A DNA stretch of 41,126 nt from Actinomycetota bacterium (GTDB lineage: Bacteria; Actinomycetota; CADDZG01; WHSQ01): positions 1 to 41,126 of the forward strand of contig JACDCD010000166.1 of assembly GCA_013694625.1 (NCBI GenBank), in the 5' to 3' direction. The position numbers and the translations under genes were made by a program. A model generated the notes under the pieces. It was given only the letters and a program-made list of their open reading frames with translations. It did no database searches and was not told the origin of the DNA. Shown here piece after piece: positions 32,127 through 39,917 of this stretch (within the stretch, counting starts at the first letter, position 1; each line of letters opens with the position of its first letter).

Positions 32127-32626
32127 CGCCCCGCTGGGGCCGGCGTTGCCTTAGTTGCCTTCCAGGTCTCCTCCGACGGCCAGCTACGCGCCCATTCCAG
32201 CGTGACGAAATCGTAAGTGGTCTCTCGATCCGGTTCCGGGCGGAGCTCAATGAGGTCTGTTATCTCGAACCCGTTGCTCCGCAACAAGCGGATCCATTCT
32301 CCGTAGCCAAGATGAAACTCCACCCAAGTGTCGTCCGGCCACTCGAACCGCTTCATGCCAAAGTAGTCTCTCTTCATCGGGTCGAGGCCGACGGGACGAG
32401 CCCCCCGGCGGGCAAGCCAGGCCGACACGTACCCCGTGCCGCAACCCAACTCGAGTGTGTCCCTCTCAGAGACCTCGGGTAGCAATCCTACCTGCGATTC
32501 AGGAATGCTCCAGATCCCCCAAGAGGGCTCGCTGCTCCTCCATTGACTACGTCCGGCTGCTTCGTAGCCGGCGGCGTTGCGCCCCCAGGCAGCCCTGTTC
32601 TGATCGAGATAATCGGGGGCTTCCAA
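32123..32626 (-). CDS. Class I SAM-dependent methyltransferase with internal deletion
   Basis: The N-terminal part has the SAM motif I, LELGCGTGYVSAWLARRGARPVGLDP, at about residues 58-83. The text then jumps to MKRDYFGMKRFEWPDD, WVEFHLGYGEWIRLLRSNGFEI and DLIEL, which in this family is the C-terminal third. The middle of the Rossmann fold (strands 3-5, about 100 residues) is absent, in frame. The product is 167 aa against a usual ~260-270. It is probably inactive. It starts at a TTG 8 nt after the small membrane protein gene. Confidence 0.8.
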   Translation of the reverse strand: MEAPDYLDQNRAAWGRNAAGYEAAGRSQWRSSEPSWGIWSIPESQVGLLPEVSERDTLELGCGTGYVSAWLARRGARPVGLDPMKRDYFGMKRFEWPDDTWVEFHLGYGEWIRLLRSNGFEITDLIELRPEPDRETTYDFVTLEWARSWPSEETWKATKATPAPAGR

Positions 32627-32633
32627 GCCTTCC

Positions 32634-32834
32634 TCAACCCTTCTTCTTGATCTCGACGTTGGGAATGCCGCCGATGTGAAGGTCGATACCCAGCAGGACC
32701 AGGGGCCACAGGAGAACGGCGAGAAGTGCCGAGATCACGGCAGAGAGATCGTTGAGGCTGCCCAGGTAGTTGTTGCTGCTCGCGATGACGAGCCCCACTG
32801 CGAGATAGACGATGATGATGATCAGCTTGAGCAT
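32634..32834 (-). CDS. Small two-helix membrane protein
   Basis: 66-aa protein beginning MLKLIIIIVYLAVGLVIA, with a second hydrophobic helix (VISALLAVLLWPLVLLGIDL) and a lysine-rich C-terminus. GAGGAGGT seven bases upstream fixes the ATG at 32834 rather than the frame start at 32903. The family is not recognised. It is the first gene of a three-gene minus-strand cluster with the methyltransferase and the DoxX-like gene. Confidence 0.75.
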   Translation of the reverse strand: MLKLIIIIVYLAVGLVIASSNNYLGSLNDLSAVISALLAVLLWPLVLLGIDLHIGGIPNVEIKKKG

Positions 32835-33029
32835 GTAACCTCCTCTGGTGCCGCGTTCGAGATGGTGTGCGGCCGGCCGGAAGGTCACGAGGCGCCTATG
32901 CACCGTCCGCCGGACACTCTCGAAGCACTATAGGCGGGTCACACGGCAGAGACAAGATAGTCCAGAGCCGCCAGGCCTGCCCGGCGATGAGACCCGGACA
33001 GTCCTGCACCTTCCCCTTAGGCTTATCTC

Positions 33030-34202
33030 ATGACGGAGATCTCCTTTGCCGGTCTGCTGATCGTCGGCGTTGTGGCGTTCCTGGCTCCACTCATCGCCGC
33101 TCTTGTGCCGCGCGTGTCGGTCCCGTCTGTAGCGCTCGAGGTCTCTGCGGGCATCGTTCTCGGCCCCTTCGGTTTCGGAATAGTGCGGCCGGACGCTGCC
33201 ATACATGTCCTGTCGACACTTGGGTTGGCGTTCCTGTTGTTTCTCGCCGGCATGGAGATCGAGCTGGAGCAACTGCGTGGCCGGCTCTTGCTGGTTGCGG
33301 CTGCAGGATGGGCGATTTCGTTTGTGCTGGCGCTTGCAGCGGCCTATACGTTGCACGCGCTCGGTATCATCATCAACCCATTGCTCATAGCCATTACGCT
33401 GTCGGCAACGGCCCTCGGGTTGATCGTTCCGGTTCTCAAGGATGCGGGTGAATCTCACAGTCTCTTCGGGCAATTGGTTATCGGGGGCGCCTCCATTGCG
33501 GAGTTCAGCCCCATTGTCTTGGTTTCTTTGTTTTTCTCGACGCAAAGTTCTTCGGTGATCACAAAGCTGGTCTTGTTGGCTGGACTTGCGACACTGATTC
33601 TGCTCGTGGCCGTCATCTTGTCGGCAGGATCGAGATCGAGGCGACTGTCGGATGCGATGCTGTCACTTCAGGACACGAGTGCACAGATACGGGTTCGAGG
33701 CTCGATGCTCCTGCTGCTTGGAGCCACCGTGGCGGCGTCCGATTTCCGGGTCGATGCAATCCTCGGAGCCTTTCTTGGCGGAGTCGTCTTGAGCGTGGTG
33801 GACCGTGATCTCGACGAGCAGTACGGGCATTTCCGGATCAAGCTCAACGCCGTGGGACACGGCCTTCTTATCCCGGTGTTCTGGGTGACGACGGGGCTCG
33901 GCTTCAACGTCGGCGCGTTGATCGAAAGTCCCAGTACGTTGCTCCGGGTGCCGCTGTTTCTGCTCCTCTTGCTCCTGGTCAGAGGACTCCCCTCCCTTGT
34001 CTATCGTCCGCTGGTCGGAGGGCGGAAGGTGATAGCGGCGGGATTGTTGCAAGCTACCTCGCTGACCTTTATCGCCGTGGTCACAGTGATCGGGCGCCAA
34101 CTGGATCAACTCACGGAGGCGAATGCTTCGGCCTTGCTCGCTGCGGGCCTCCTTTCCGTCCTGCTGTTTCCTGCGCTCGGGCTCGCGGCGCTCAAGCGTT
34201 GA
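33030..34202 (+). CDS. CPA2-family cation/proton antiporter
   Basis: 390-aa transporter with about 11-12 helices and the Na+/H+ exchanger fold: an N-terminal PSVALEVSAGIVLGPFGFGIV segment, LAFLLFLAGMEIEL and GAFLGGVVLSVVDRD. The residues expected for ion binding (in the FLAGMEIE and GASIAEFSP regions) are present. There is no C-terminal TrkA-N/RCK regulatory domain. Monovalent cation export or K+/H+ exchange is likely, but the ion is not readable from sequence. No Shine-Dalgarno is visible before the ATG, which may indicate leaderless translation. Confidence 0.9.
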   Translation: MTEISFAGLLIVGVVAFLAPLIAALVPRVSVPSVALEVSAGIVLGPFGFGIVRPDAAIHVLSTLGLAFLLFLAGMEIELEQLRGRLLLVAAAGWAISFVLALAAAYTLHALGIIINPLLIAITLSATALGLIVPVLKDAGESHSLFGQLVIGGASIAEFSPIVLVSLFFSTQSSSVITKLVLLAGLATLILLVAVILSAGSRSRRLSDAMLSLQDTSAQIRVRGSMLLLLGATVAASDFRVDAILGAFLGGVVLSVVDRDLDEQYGHFRIKLNAVGHGLLIPVFWVTTGLGFNVGALIESPSTLLRVPLFLLLLLLVRGLPSLVYRPLVGGRKVIAAGLLQATSLTFIAVVTVIGRQLDQLTEANASALLAAGLLSVLLFPALGLAALKR

Positions 34203-34275
34203 CGACGAGCCGGGCTCGGCCGGCTGGAGAACGACAGACGATGCCGGGCCAAAAGGCAGAGCCCACTCCTCGAAG

Positions 34276-34965
34276 CTAGAGATGTGCCTCGAGAACTTCG
34301 GGTGTGCCCGGTCGGGACAGAGTTATTTCTTCGATGTCATGGAGATCGACGGGTACGACGCTTCCCCAGCTTCCTTGCCCATGCTCGATGAGCATCGTGC
34401 CGAGAACCACCCGGGGGCCTACATTCATCTCGAGGTGGACCTTGAAGCGGCCCGAGAGCGCTGGTTCGGATACCACCACGAAGATCCACGACGGCGACCC
34501 CTGATAGCCAAAGATGTGACCTCCGCCCTTCCCCGCGCGTCCGTAGAGGGGTTTGGCTGCAAAGTAGCCACCGTTTGCGACGGCGAGTGTGCGGCGATAG
34601 CTCGACCCGAGGTCACGGTCTGCGCTGGTCGCACGCAGAACCACCCCGGCGGTTGCGACGACCAGGAGAAGCGCGGCAGCCATCAGCGCGGCAACCCGGC
34701 GCAGTGTGTGCCGCCGCGACGGAGATTGCCGTGACTCGTGAATTCGCTCCAGAACCCGTGTTTCGAAGCCGATCGGCGGCTCGTGGGGCGGGACGAGCAG
34801 CAACAGGTCGTCGGCAAGACCGGAGAGCTCATCGAGCAACTGCCTGCAGCGCGCGCAGCCTGCTAGATGCTCGACCGAGAGCGCTCGTTCCTCTCCGGTC
34901 GTAGTCCCCAGGGCAAGCTCCGGGGCAAGCTCTGCAAAGTCGCGGCAGCCTATTTCATCGCTCAT
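34276..34965 (-). CDS. Anti-sigma factor (RskA-type, zinc-binding)
   Basis: 229-aa membrane anti-sigma factor. The N-terminal cytoplasmic domain has the zinc anti-sigma motif HxxxCxxC (EHLAGCARC, about residues 33-40). One helix follows at about 88-108 (AALMAAALLLVVATAGVVL). The extracytoplasmic part is an RskA-like domain (about 115-229) with GYFAAKPLYGRAGKGGGHIFGY and VHLEMNVG. It overlaps the sigma gene by 11 nt and should hold that sigma factor inactive until the signal is received. Confidence 0.9.
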   Translation of the reverse strand: MSDEIGCRDFAELAPELALGTTTGEERALSVEHLAGCARCRQLLDELSGLADDLLLLVPPHEPPIGFETRVLERIHESRQSPSRRHTLRRVAALMAAALLLVVATAGVVLRATSADRDLGSSYRRTLAVANGGYFAAKPLYGRAGKGGGHIFGYQGSPSWIFVVVSEPALSGRFKVHLEMNVGPRVVLGTMLIEHGQGSWGSVVPVDLHDIEEITLSRPGTPEVLEAHL

Positions 34966-35512
34966 GATAGACCTCGAGCATCACGCGCAGCTTCAGCATG
35001 GCGGTCCGGATTCGTGTCTTGATGGTTCCCAGAGGTACGTTCTCCAGTTCGCTTATCTCTCGGGCGGTGCGACCCAGGAAGGCGGCCATCACAAGTGCGC
35101 GTTGCTGTTCGTTGGGAAGACGCGCCAGCGCGGCGCGAAGCCGAGCGGCATCAGGTGCTGCAGACCCTTGTTCCTCCGGACCTGGATCCTTGCTCGCCAT
35201 CCCCAAGGCAAGGATCGCCTGCGGATCGATTGGTTCCGACCGTCGCATGCGCACAGCGTCGATTGCGACATTTCGTGCGATCGCCAGCAGCCAGGTCGGA
35301 ACCCGGCCGCGCCTGGGATCGTAAGCATCAGCATGTTGCCATGCTTTGACGAAAGTCTCCTGCGCCACATCTTCCGCCGTTCGCTCGTCTCCGACGATCA
35401 TCAGAGCGAGCCCGTAGATGCGGCCCTGGAACCGCCGGACCAGAGCCGCTGCCGCTTCGTCGTCCCCCGATGCCAGACCCGCAAGCAACGCTTCATCCGA
35501 CACAGACCACAT
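34955..35512 (-). CDS. ECF RNA polymerase sigma factor
   Basis: 185-aa extracytoplasmic-function sigma factor. Region 2 reads GRIYGLALMIVGDERTAEDVAQETFVKAWQHADAYDP followed by WLLAIARNVAIDAVRMRR. Region 4 reads RLPNEQQRALVMAAFLGRTAREISELENVPLGTIKTRIRTAMLKLR. It is encoded just before its probable anti-sigma factor, a layout close to SigK/RskA. No Shine-Dalgarno precedes the ATG, so it may be leaderless. Its promoter target is unknown; autoregulation is usual for this class. Confidence 0.94.
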   Translation of the reverse strand: MWSVSDEALLAGLASGDDEAAAALVRRFQGRIYGLALMIVGDERTAEDVAQETFVKAWQHADAYDPRRGRVPTWLLAIARNVAIDAVRMRRSEPIDPQAILALGMASKDPGPEEQGSAAPDAARLRAALARLPNEQQRALVMAAFLGRTAREISELENVPLGTIKTRIRTAMLKLRVMLEVYHER

Positions 35513-35615
35513 CAGATATGTACGTACCAGAGGTCATCGGGGATTGACTCCCCCGGGCAGATAGTCTTCACGGCCGGCAATGGGCTAATTCCCATTCGCT
35601 CAGGCTACGGGCCCT

Positions 35616-35966
35616 TCAGCGCTTGACCCGAAAGACGCGATTCAGGATCCCGCCCAGAACGCTCAGGAAGAGGGCCGCCAACACGGCGCCGCCGAAGCCA
35701 TCGATGACAAGGGCATCGGTGAGTTGTGCGGTGATGGTCAGCATCACCGCGTTGATGATCAAACTGAACAATCCGAGTGTCAGGATAGTGAGAGGGAGGG
35801 AGAGCAGGCGCACCAAGGTGCCGAGGACGGCGTTGACGAGGCCGAAGACTGCAGCAACGATCAAGTAGGAGAGGGGCCCGCCGATGATGTCCACACTGTC
35901 GAGCAACTGAGCCGTGACGGCCATGGCTACGGAGAGCACTAGCCACTTCAACAGCAAATAGCGCAA
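35616..35966 (-). CDS. Phage holin family 4 / YvlD-like membrane protein
   Basis: 116-aa protein with four hydrophobic helices: LLLKWLVLSVAMAVTAQLLDSV, GGPLSYLIVAAVFGLVNAVLG, LPLTILTLGLFSLIINAVML and GFGGAVLAALFLSVLGGILN. This is the PF04020 pattern, a chromosomal family named after holins but not tied to phage here. It starts at a TTG with GGGGGG just upstream. Its role is unknown. Confidence 0.87.
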   Translation of the reverse strand: MRYLLLKWLVLSVAMAVTAQLLDSVDIIGGPLSYLIVAAVFGLVNAVLGTLVRLLSLPLTILTLGLFSLIINAVMLTITAQLTDALVIDGFGGAVLAALFLSVLGGILNRVFRVKR

Positions 35967-36150
35967 AGAACCCCCCGTCCCTACCGGTCTTACGATGCAT
36001 GGAAGATGCGAAGTGAGCCTATCGCCCTCGTCCTCACCTTCGATGACCGCGCCCTTTGTGCCCGGCGGCTTTGGCTGGACTAAGCCGGCATTCTCGAGGC
36101 GGTCAGCCGATGCCGTTTAAGTCGTGTGTATGTAAACACACGCCTGGGAG
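35967..36150. other. Intergenic region, 184 nt
   Basis: It separates the holin-family gene start from the 3' end of the large membrane protein gene. It holds one clear hairpin (36123-36142, listed separately) and presumably the promoter of the holin-family gene. Nothing else is recognisable. Confidence 0.4.
36123..36142 (-). terminator. Candidate terminator hairpin
   Basis: Perfect 7-bp stem CGTGTGT/ACACACG with a 6-nt loop, 9 nt downstream of the large membrane protein gene on its strand. Only a weak, mixed A/T stretch follows, so Rho-independent termination is plausible but not secure. Confidence 0.4.
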
Positions 36151-38253
36151 TCAGGGAGGAGGAGGCCGCACCCGCTCGGCCATGGACTCTCCTGTGGTGG
36201 TGAGATCGAGGGTGACTCCGGCCTCGTCTCTATCCTTTTGACCATCCGGAGCATGGCCGCTGATCAACCACTTCTTCATGTAGTGGACGCAGTCGCGCAC
36301 CTTGTCCTCTTGAAAGAAGTGAGAATGCCCGGCCAGCTCGACCCAGGCGGGGCGAACATCCTCGAGTGCCGCAGGGGTGCAGGGAATCTCATAGCTTAGC
36401 GGCCGAACCGCCGGATCGTCCACCTCGACGTCCTGGGGATCGTGCCGCTTGGCTGCCGCAAAGACAGGTCCGCCGATGGGGTCGGTCTTCCTCCAGAAGT
36501 TCCACCACCCCATCTCAGCGTCGCCGAGGATCTTCTCCCGGAGGTCTTGGATGTCGGCGTCGCCGAAGTAAGCGGGAAAGAGGGCGCCGTACAAGGTGGT
36601 TACGGGACACCCATAGGTGATGAGGGCAACTGAGGTGAGCTTTTGCTCCTGGAGAGAGGCAAGTGCGGCAAACGCGATCACCGAACCCTGACTGTGCGCC
36701 GACACCAGTACGCGCCGTCCGGCCTGAACATGGTGGTTGATCCTCCCCTGGAATTCGGGCACGGCTCTTTCTGTGTAGGGCCGAACGGCGAACGGATGAA
36801 AGCGCCGTGGCCAGAACGTCAACACGTCCCACAGGATTCCTATGGTTCGCCTGAGGCGCACCGTGCTTGCGGATCTCCGGACGAGCGCAATCGCCGCCAC
36901 CACGGCTGCAGGCAACACCCACTGGGCGACCCGAAAGCCCAGGTCTGTGGCATCCGGGGGCTGTAACCACAGAAGTGGGTTCAAGGAGGGATCGGCGCGC
37001 ATGGATGCAGCAATAATGCCGAAGATCAAGAAGCTGGAGGCAAAGAAGGACAACAATGCATCGGCTCGGTGCCCGGCCTCTGCGAGTCCCCTGGTCCTTG
37101 CGACCTTCATTCGATAGCTCGGTTCGACACCGTCGAGCTCTTCGCCGATCCAGCTCGTCCGGGCGGCCAGGTCTCCGGCGGTTCCAGAACGTGCCCAACG
37201 CCAGACGAACACCGCGCCGAAGACGGCCCAGACGAGAGCGACGAGCAGGAATATATCGAGCAGAGCCAATTCCGGCCCCCACGGCTTTTCGATTGAAGCG
37301 GGACCGGCGTTCACTTCCGCTATCACCTGCCTGCCAACCAGCAGCACAAGCGCCGAAAAGCAGCCGTTTGTGAGCGCCACAGCAATGGTGGCAGCAACTG
37401 CGGCGCGCATACGAGGCTGTCTTGTACCCGGCACTTGGCCTCCCGTTGACCACGACGCGAGGGCCAACAGGATCAGCAGTCCGATCTGCAGACCACCGAT
37501 GGGGGTGAAGAGCTGGCCGAGCAGTAACCGGTTGGAGCCGAACGCGGCCACCGACTTGATTGCCACGGCGCAGAGGGCGATTCCGGCTGCAATCAAATGC
37601 AGGCTCAGCCCTGTGTCGACGGCTTTCTCGTGGGAGAAGAATGCGGGCGAGCGAAGTGATTCCTCCGGCTCCCACCGCCGCGGTGTCCCATCGTCTGCGA
37701 GAACATCGGGGACCGGCGCGCGGGCTTCGAACTCCTTCTTCGTGCTTCGGCCTATCCAAAAGAGCGCGAACATCGCGCCGCCTGTGGCAACTATCCCGGC
37801 AACCACTCCCAACCCGCTCCATCCCTCACCCCAGAGTCTGGCGACGAGCTGATAGCCGACTAGATCAACCAACAGAATCGCCGTCCACAAGGTCCAGGTG
37901 ACCGTCAACAGAATGCCGAGGACCTGCACGAGCCCCCGTATGAGGTCGATCTGGCGGCGCCTGGCGGACTCGAAGGAAGGATGCATCCACCCCGCAACAT
38001 TCAGGAGTGTGAAGGGCAGAAGCAGGATCCACAGAGGCTGAAGCGGGGAGCTCGACGTGAGGGCGCCCCAATCGTAGCCCTCGACGTTGCGGCCCTCGCG
38101 ATCGGCGCGCCGGGCGAGAAAAACCGTGCCACGTCCCTCTCCCACCACGACTGCATCATCCCGGGATCGGAGACCGAGAAGGGCCTCACCCGGAGAGCCG
38201 CCGACTCCGTGGATTCTGAGCTCACGTACCTCGAAGCGACCGGGTTCTGCCAC
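36151..38253 (-). CDS. Large integral membrane protein with lipase-like AHSQG motif
   Basis: About 700 aa from a GTG at 38253; the frame extends to a GTG at 38307. It begins FEVRELRIHGVGGSPGEALLG, typical of an uncharacterised actinobacterial membrane protein family. Roughly eight to ten hydrophobic helices lie between residues 75 and 490 (for example LWILLLPFTLLNVAGW and LLTVTWTLWTAILLVDLVGY). The C-terminal cytoplasmic part contains RRVLVSAHSQGSVIAFAAL (Ser near 520), a variant alpha/beta-hydrolase nucleophile elbow, and later WVELAGHSHFF with a candidate His. Both ends of the protein (HGVGG, AHSQG) look like pieces of a hydrolase fold split by the membrane region. The substrate is unknown. 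Confidence 0.8.
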   Translation of the reverse strand: MAEPGRFEVRELRIHGVGGSPGEALLGLRSRDDAVVVGEGRGTVFLARRADREGRNVEGYDWGALTSSSPLQPLWILLLPFTLLNVAGWMHPSFESARRRQIDLIRGLVQVLGILLTVTWTLWTAILLVDLVGYQLVARLWGEGWSGLGVVAGIVATGGAMFALFWIGRSTKKEFEARAPVPDVLADDGTPRRWEPEESLRSPAFFSHEKAVDTGLSLHLIAAGIALCAVAIKSVAAFGSNRLLLGQLFTPIGGLQIGLLILLALASWSTGGQVPGTRQPRMRAAVAATIAVALTNGCFSALVLLVGRQVIAEVNAGPASIEKPWGPELALLDIFLLVALVWAVFGAVFVWRWARSGTAGDLAARTSWIGEELDGVEPSYRMKVARTRGLAEAGHRADALLSFFASSFLIFGIIAASMRADPSLNPLLWLQPPDATDLGFRVAQWVLPAAVVAAIALVRRSASTVRLRRTIGILWDVLTFWPRRFHPFAVRPYTERAVPEFQGRINHHVQAGRRVLVSAHSQGSVIAFAALASLQEQKLTSVALITYGCPVTTLYGALFPAYFGDADIQDLREKILGDAEMGWWNFWRKTDPIGGPVFAAAKRHDPQDVEVDDPAVRPLSYEIPCTPAALEDVRPAWVELAGHSHFFQEDKVRDCVHYMKKWLISGHAPDGQKDRDEAGVTLDLTTTGESMAERVRPPPP

Positions 38254-38437
38254 CCCTACCCCATTTCCCGGCGTGCCCAATGGGTGAGAGATACGAATAA
38301 TGCACACCCATCACCTACTCGGTGCGAGTTCTGGTTCATGCTTCACTGCAGTGCATCAGGTAGCCCCCATGTGAGGCTTCAGGCTAGCGCCGCAAGGGCC
38401 CGTCAGGGTGACAAATTCGAGAATGAATGATTTGTTG
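38254..38437. other. Intergenic region, 184 nt
   Basis: Lies between two minus-strand genes. It contains a perfect 10-bp palindrome CACTGCAGTG at 38344-38353. An imperfect inverted repeat, GACAAAT with ATTTGTTGTC (38409-38438), overlaps the stop of the VOC dioxygenase gene and might act in termination. No gene is supported. Confidence 0.35.
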
Positions 38438-39361
38438 TCAGGCGCGCGCAGCCGAGCGTGGGTTCGGCAGCCGTGTGAGCGTCTTTTCCAGCTTGTCCCG
38501 ATACTGCTCGTAGTTGGGCGGGAGTGACAATCCCTCGCCCAGATGCTCGATGGGTTCGTCCGCATCGAACCCCGGGCCCATCGTTGCGATCTCGAACAAC
38601 ACACCGGAAGGCTCCCGGAAGTAGATCGAACGGAAGTAGAAGCGATCGATGATTTCGGTCGGTCTGCCCCCTCCCTGCGCCACACGATCACGCCAGGCGG
38701 CATGTTCGTCCATCGTTGACGACCACGCGACGTGGTGAACGCTCCCCGCGCCTTGAAGCCCGGTCCTCGCCGGAGGCGCGTCGTATGCATAGAAGGCACC
38801 TCTACGTTCGCCATGCACCTCCCACGTGCTTTGGGATGCCGGTTCGAAGTGCAGAGCCTCCTCCAACAAGGCGCGGCTTGCAACTGGATCTGAGGTATAG
38901 GCGCGTACGCCATCGAACCCCTGCAGAGCCATGCCCTCCGGGATGTCCGGATGCTCGGCGGTCAACGGATCATCGGTGGTTTCGACCACCCGGAGCTCGT
39001 GGCCGAGCCCTTCGGGATCGCTGAACTGCAGCCCTTCTGTAGATCTATGCGAATCAGTCCCGTGCGCGTGGAGCCTTTGCTCCCAAAAGCTGAGCGCCTC
39101 CTCACCCGAGACACGCCATACGACCCGGTGCACCATCCCGGCACCCGCTCGACCCCTGGCTGCGCCGGGATACTCGAAGAAGGTGATGTCGGAGCCTGGA
39201 TCGCCGCGCTCATCTGCATAGAAGAGGTGGTAGACGGTGGGGTCGTCCTGGTTGACCGTTTTCTTCACCATCCTGAGGCCCAGAACGCCGGCATAAAATT
39301 CGACGTTGCCTGGGGCGTCCCCCGTAATGGCCGTTATGTGGTGGAGTCCCTCGAGGCGCAT
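38438..39361 (-). CDS. Ring-cleaving-type VOC dioxygenase (MhqO/PcpA-like)
   Basis: 307-aa protein of two tandem vicinal-oxygen-chelate modules. Metal-site motifs: the first module has LEGLHHITAITGD at the start and VHRVVWRVSG; the second has GSVHHVAWSSTMDEH (about 200) and the final ligand Glu in PSGVLFEIATMGPGF. This matches hydroquinone-type ring-cleaving dioxygenases. AGGAGG lies five bases before the ATG. An inverted repeat CCTAG-N11-CTAGG overlaps that site. The true substrate is unknown, and glyoxalase-like alternatives exist. Confidence 0.9.
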   Translation of the reverse strand: MRLEGLHHITAITGDAPGNVEFYAGVLGLRMVKKTVNQDDPTVYHLFYADERGDPGSDITFFEYPGAARGRAGAGMVHRVVWRVSGEEALSFWEQRLHAHGTDSHRSTEGLQFSDPEGLGHELRVVETTDDPLTAEHPDIPEGMALQGFDGVRAYTSDPVASRALLEEALHFEPASQSTWEVHGERRGAFYAYDAPPARTGLQGAGSVHHVAWSSTMDEHAAWRDRVAQGGGRPTEIIDRFYFRSIYFREPSGVLFEIATMGPGFDADEPIEHLGEGLSLPPNYEQYRDKLEKTLTRLPNPRSAARA

Positions 39362-39368
39362 CGTTCCT

Positions 39369-39389
39369 CCTAGTCCGTTTGGTTCTAGG
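39369..39389. promoter_or_regulatory. Inverted repeat overlapping the ribosome binding site of the VOC dioxygenase
   Basis: CCTAG and CTAGG separated by 11 nt, ending 7 nt before the ATG and covering part of AGGAGG. It could be an operator for a repressor or an RNA hairpin that hides the ribosome binding site. No regulator gene is adjacent, and a 5-bp repeat can arise by chance. Confidence 0.3.
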
Positions 39390-39451
39390 CACTCAGCCTT
39401 TGCGATGGAATCGCCCAGGTGCCGCCGAGTTGCCCATAGAAGCAGCCGCGC

Positions 39452-39868
39452 CTATCTGGTGCGTTGACGGTCGGGCGCAACCTTGAGGATTACGCGCTCG
39501 GTCTCGATCGGGTTGGAGTAGGGCTTGCCGTGATACTTCTGACTCAACTCGTCTATGTGACGGCGGGCATCGGATCCGGCGACCGTCTCGACGACTCGGC
39601 CGCGCACCTCAGCATAGCTGTAGGCATCATCGCTGTCCCAAATGACTACTGAGACACGCGGATCGCGCTGGACATTGCGGAACTTCACCCGTCCCGTCTC
39701 CGTGTTTATGAGGAGGTGATCGTCGTCACAGTCGATCCATATCACGTGGGTGGCGGGGCCTCCATCGGCCAGCAGAGTCGTGATCGTCGCGAAGTTCGCC
39801 CCCCGAGCTAGGCGTCTCACCTTGTCCTCCAGCATGGGGCCAGCATAGCCGCTGCGCTGCCCGCTCAT
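39452..39868 (-). CDS. PPOX-class (pyridoxamine 5'-phosphate oxidase-like / F420-dependent) flavoprotein
   Basis: 138-aa split-barrel protein: FATITTLLADGGPATHVIWIDCDDDHLLINTETGRVKFRNVQRDPRVSVVIWD is the cofactor-binding half, and YAEVRGRVVETV then SQKYHGKPYSNP complete the PPOX-family pattern. Whether it uses F420 or FMN cannot be decided here; F420 is plausible in an actinobacterium. GGGGAG six bases before the ATG at 39868 supports that start; an internal ATG lies at 39835. Confidence 0.87.
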   Translation of the reverse strand: MSGQRSGYAGPMLEDKVRRLARGANFATITTLLADGGPATHVIWIDCDDDHLLINTETGRVKFRNVQRDPRVSVVIWDSDDAYSYAEVRGRVVETVAGSDARRHIDELSQKYHGKPYSNPIETERVILKVAPDRQRTR

Positions 39869-39917
39869 CCCTTGCTCCCCTAGGCGCAGCCCGTCTTGAC
39901 GACCTAGGTATGGATCG

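Noticed and set aside
36515-37822. 435-aa minus-strand ORF inside the large membrane protein gene
   Set aside because: Same strand, shifted frame; Arg-rich shadow that contradicts the hydrophobic helices of the real frame.
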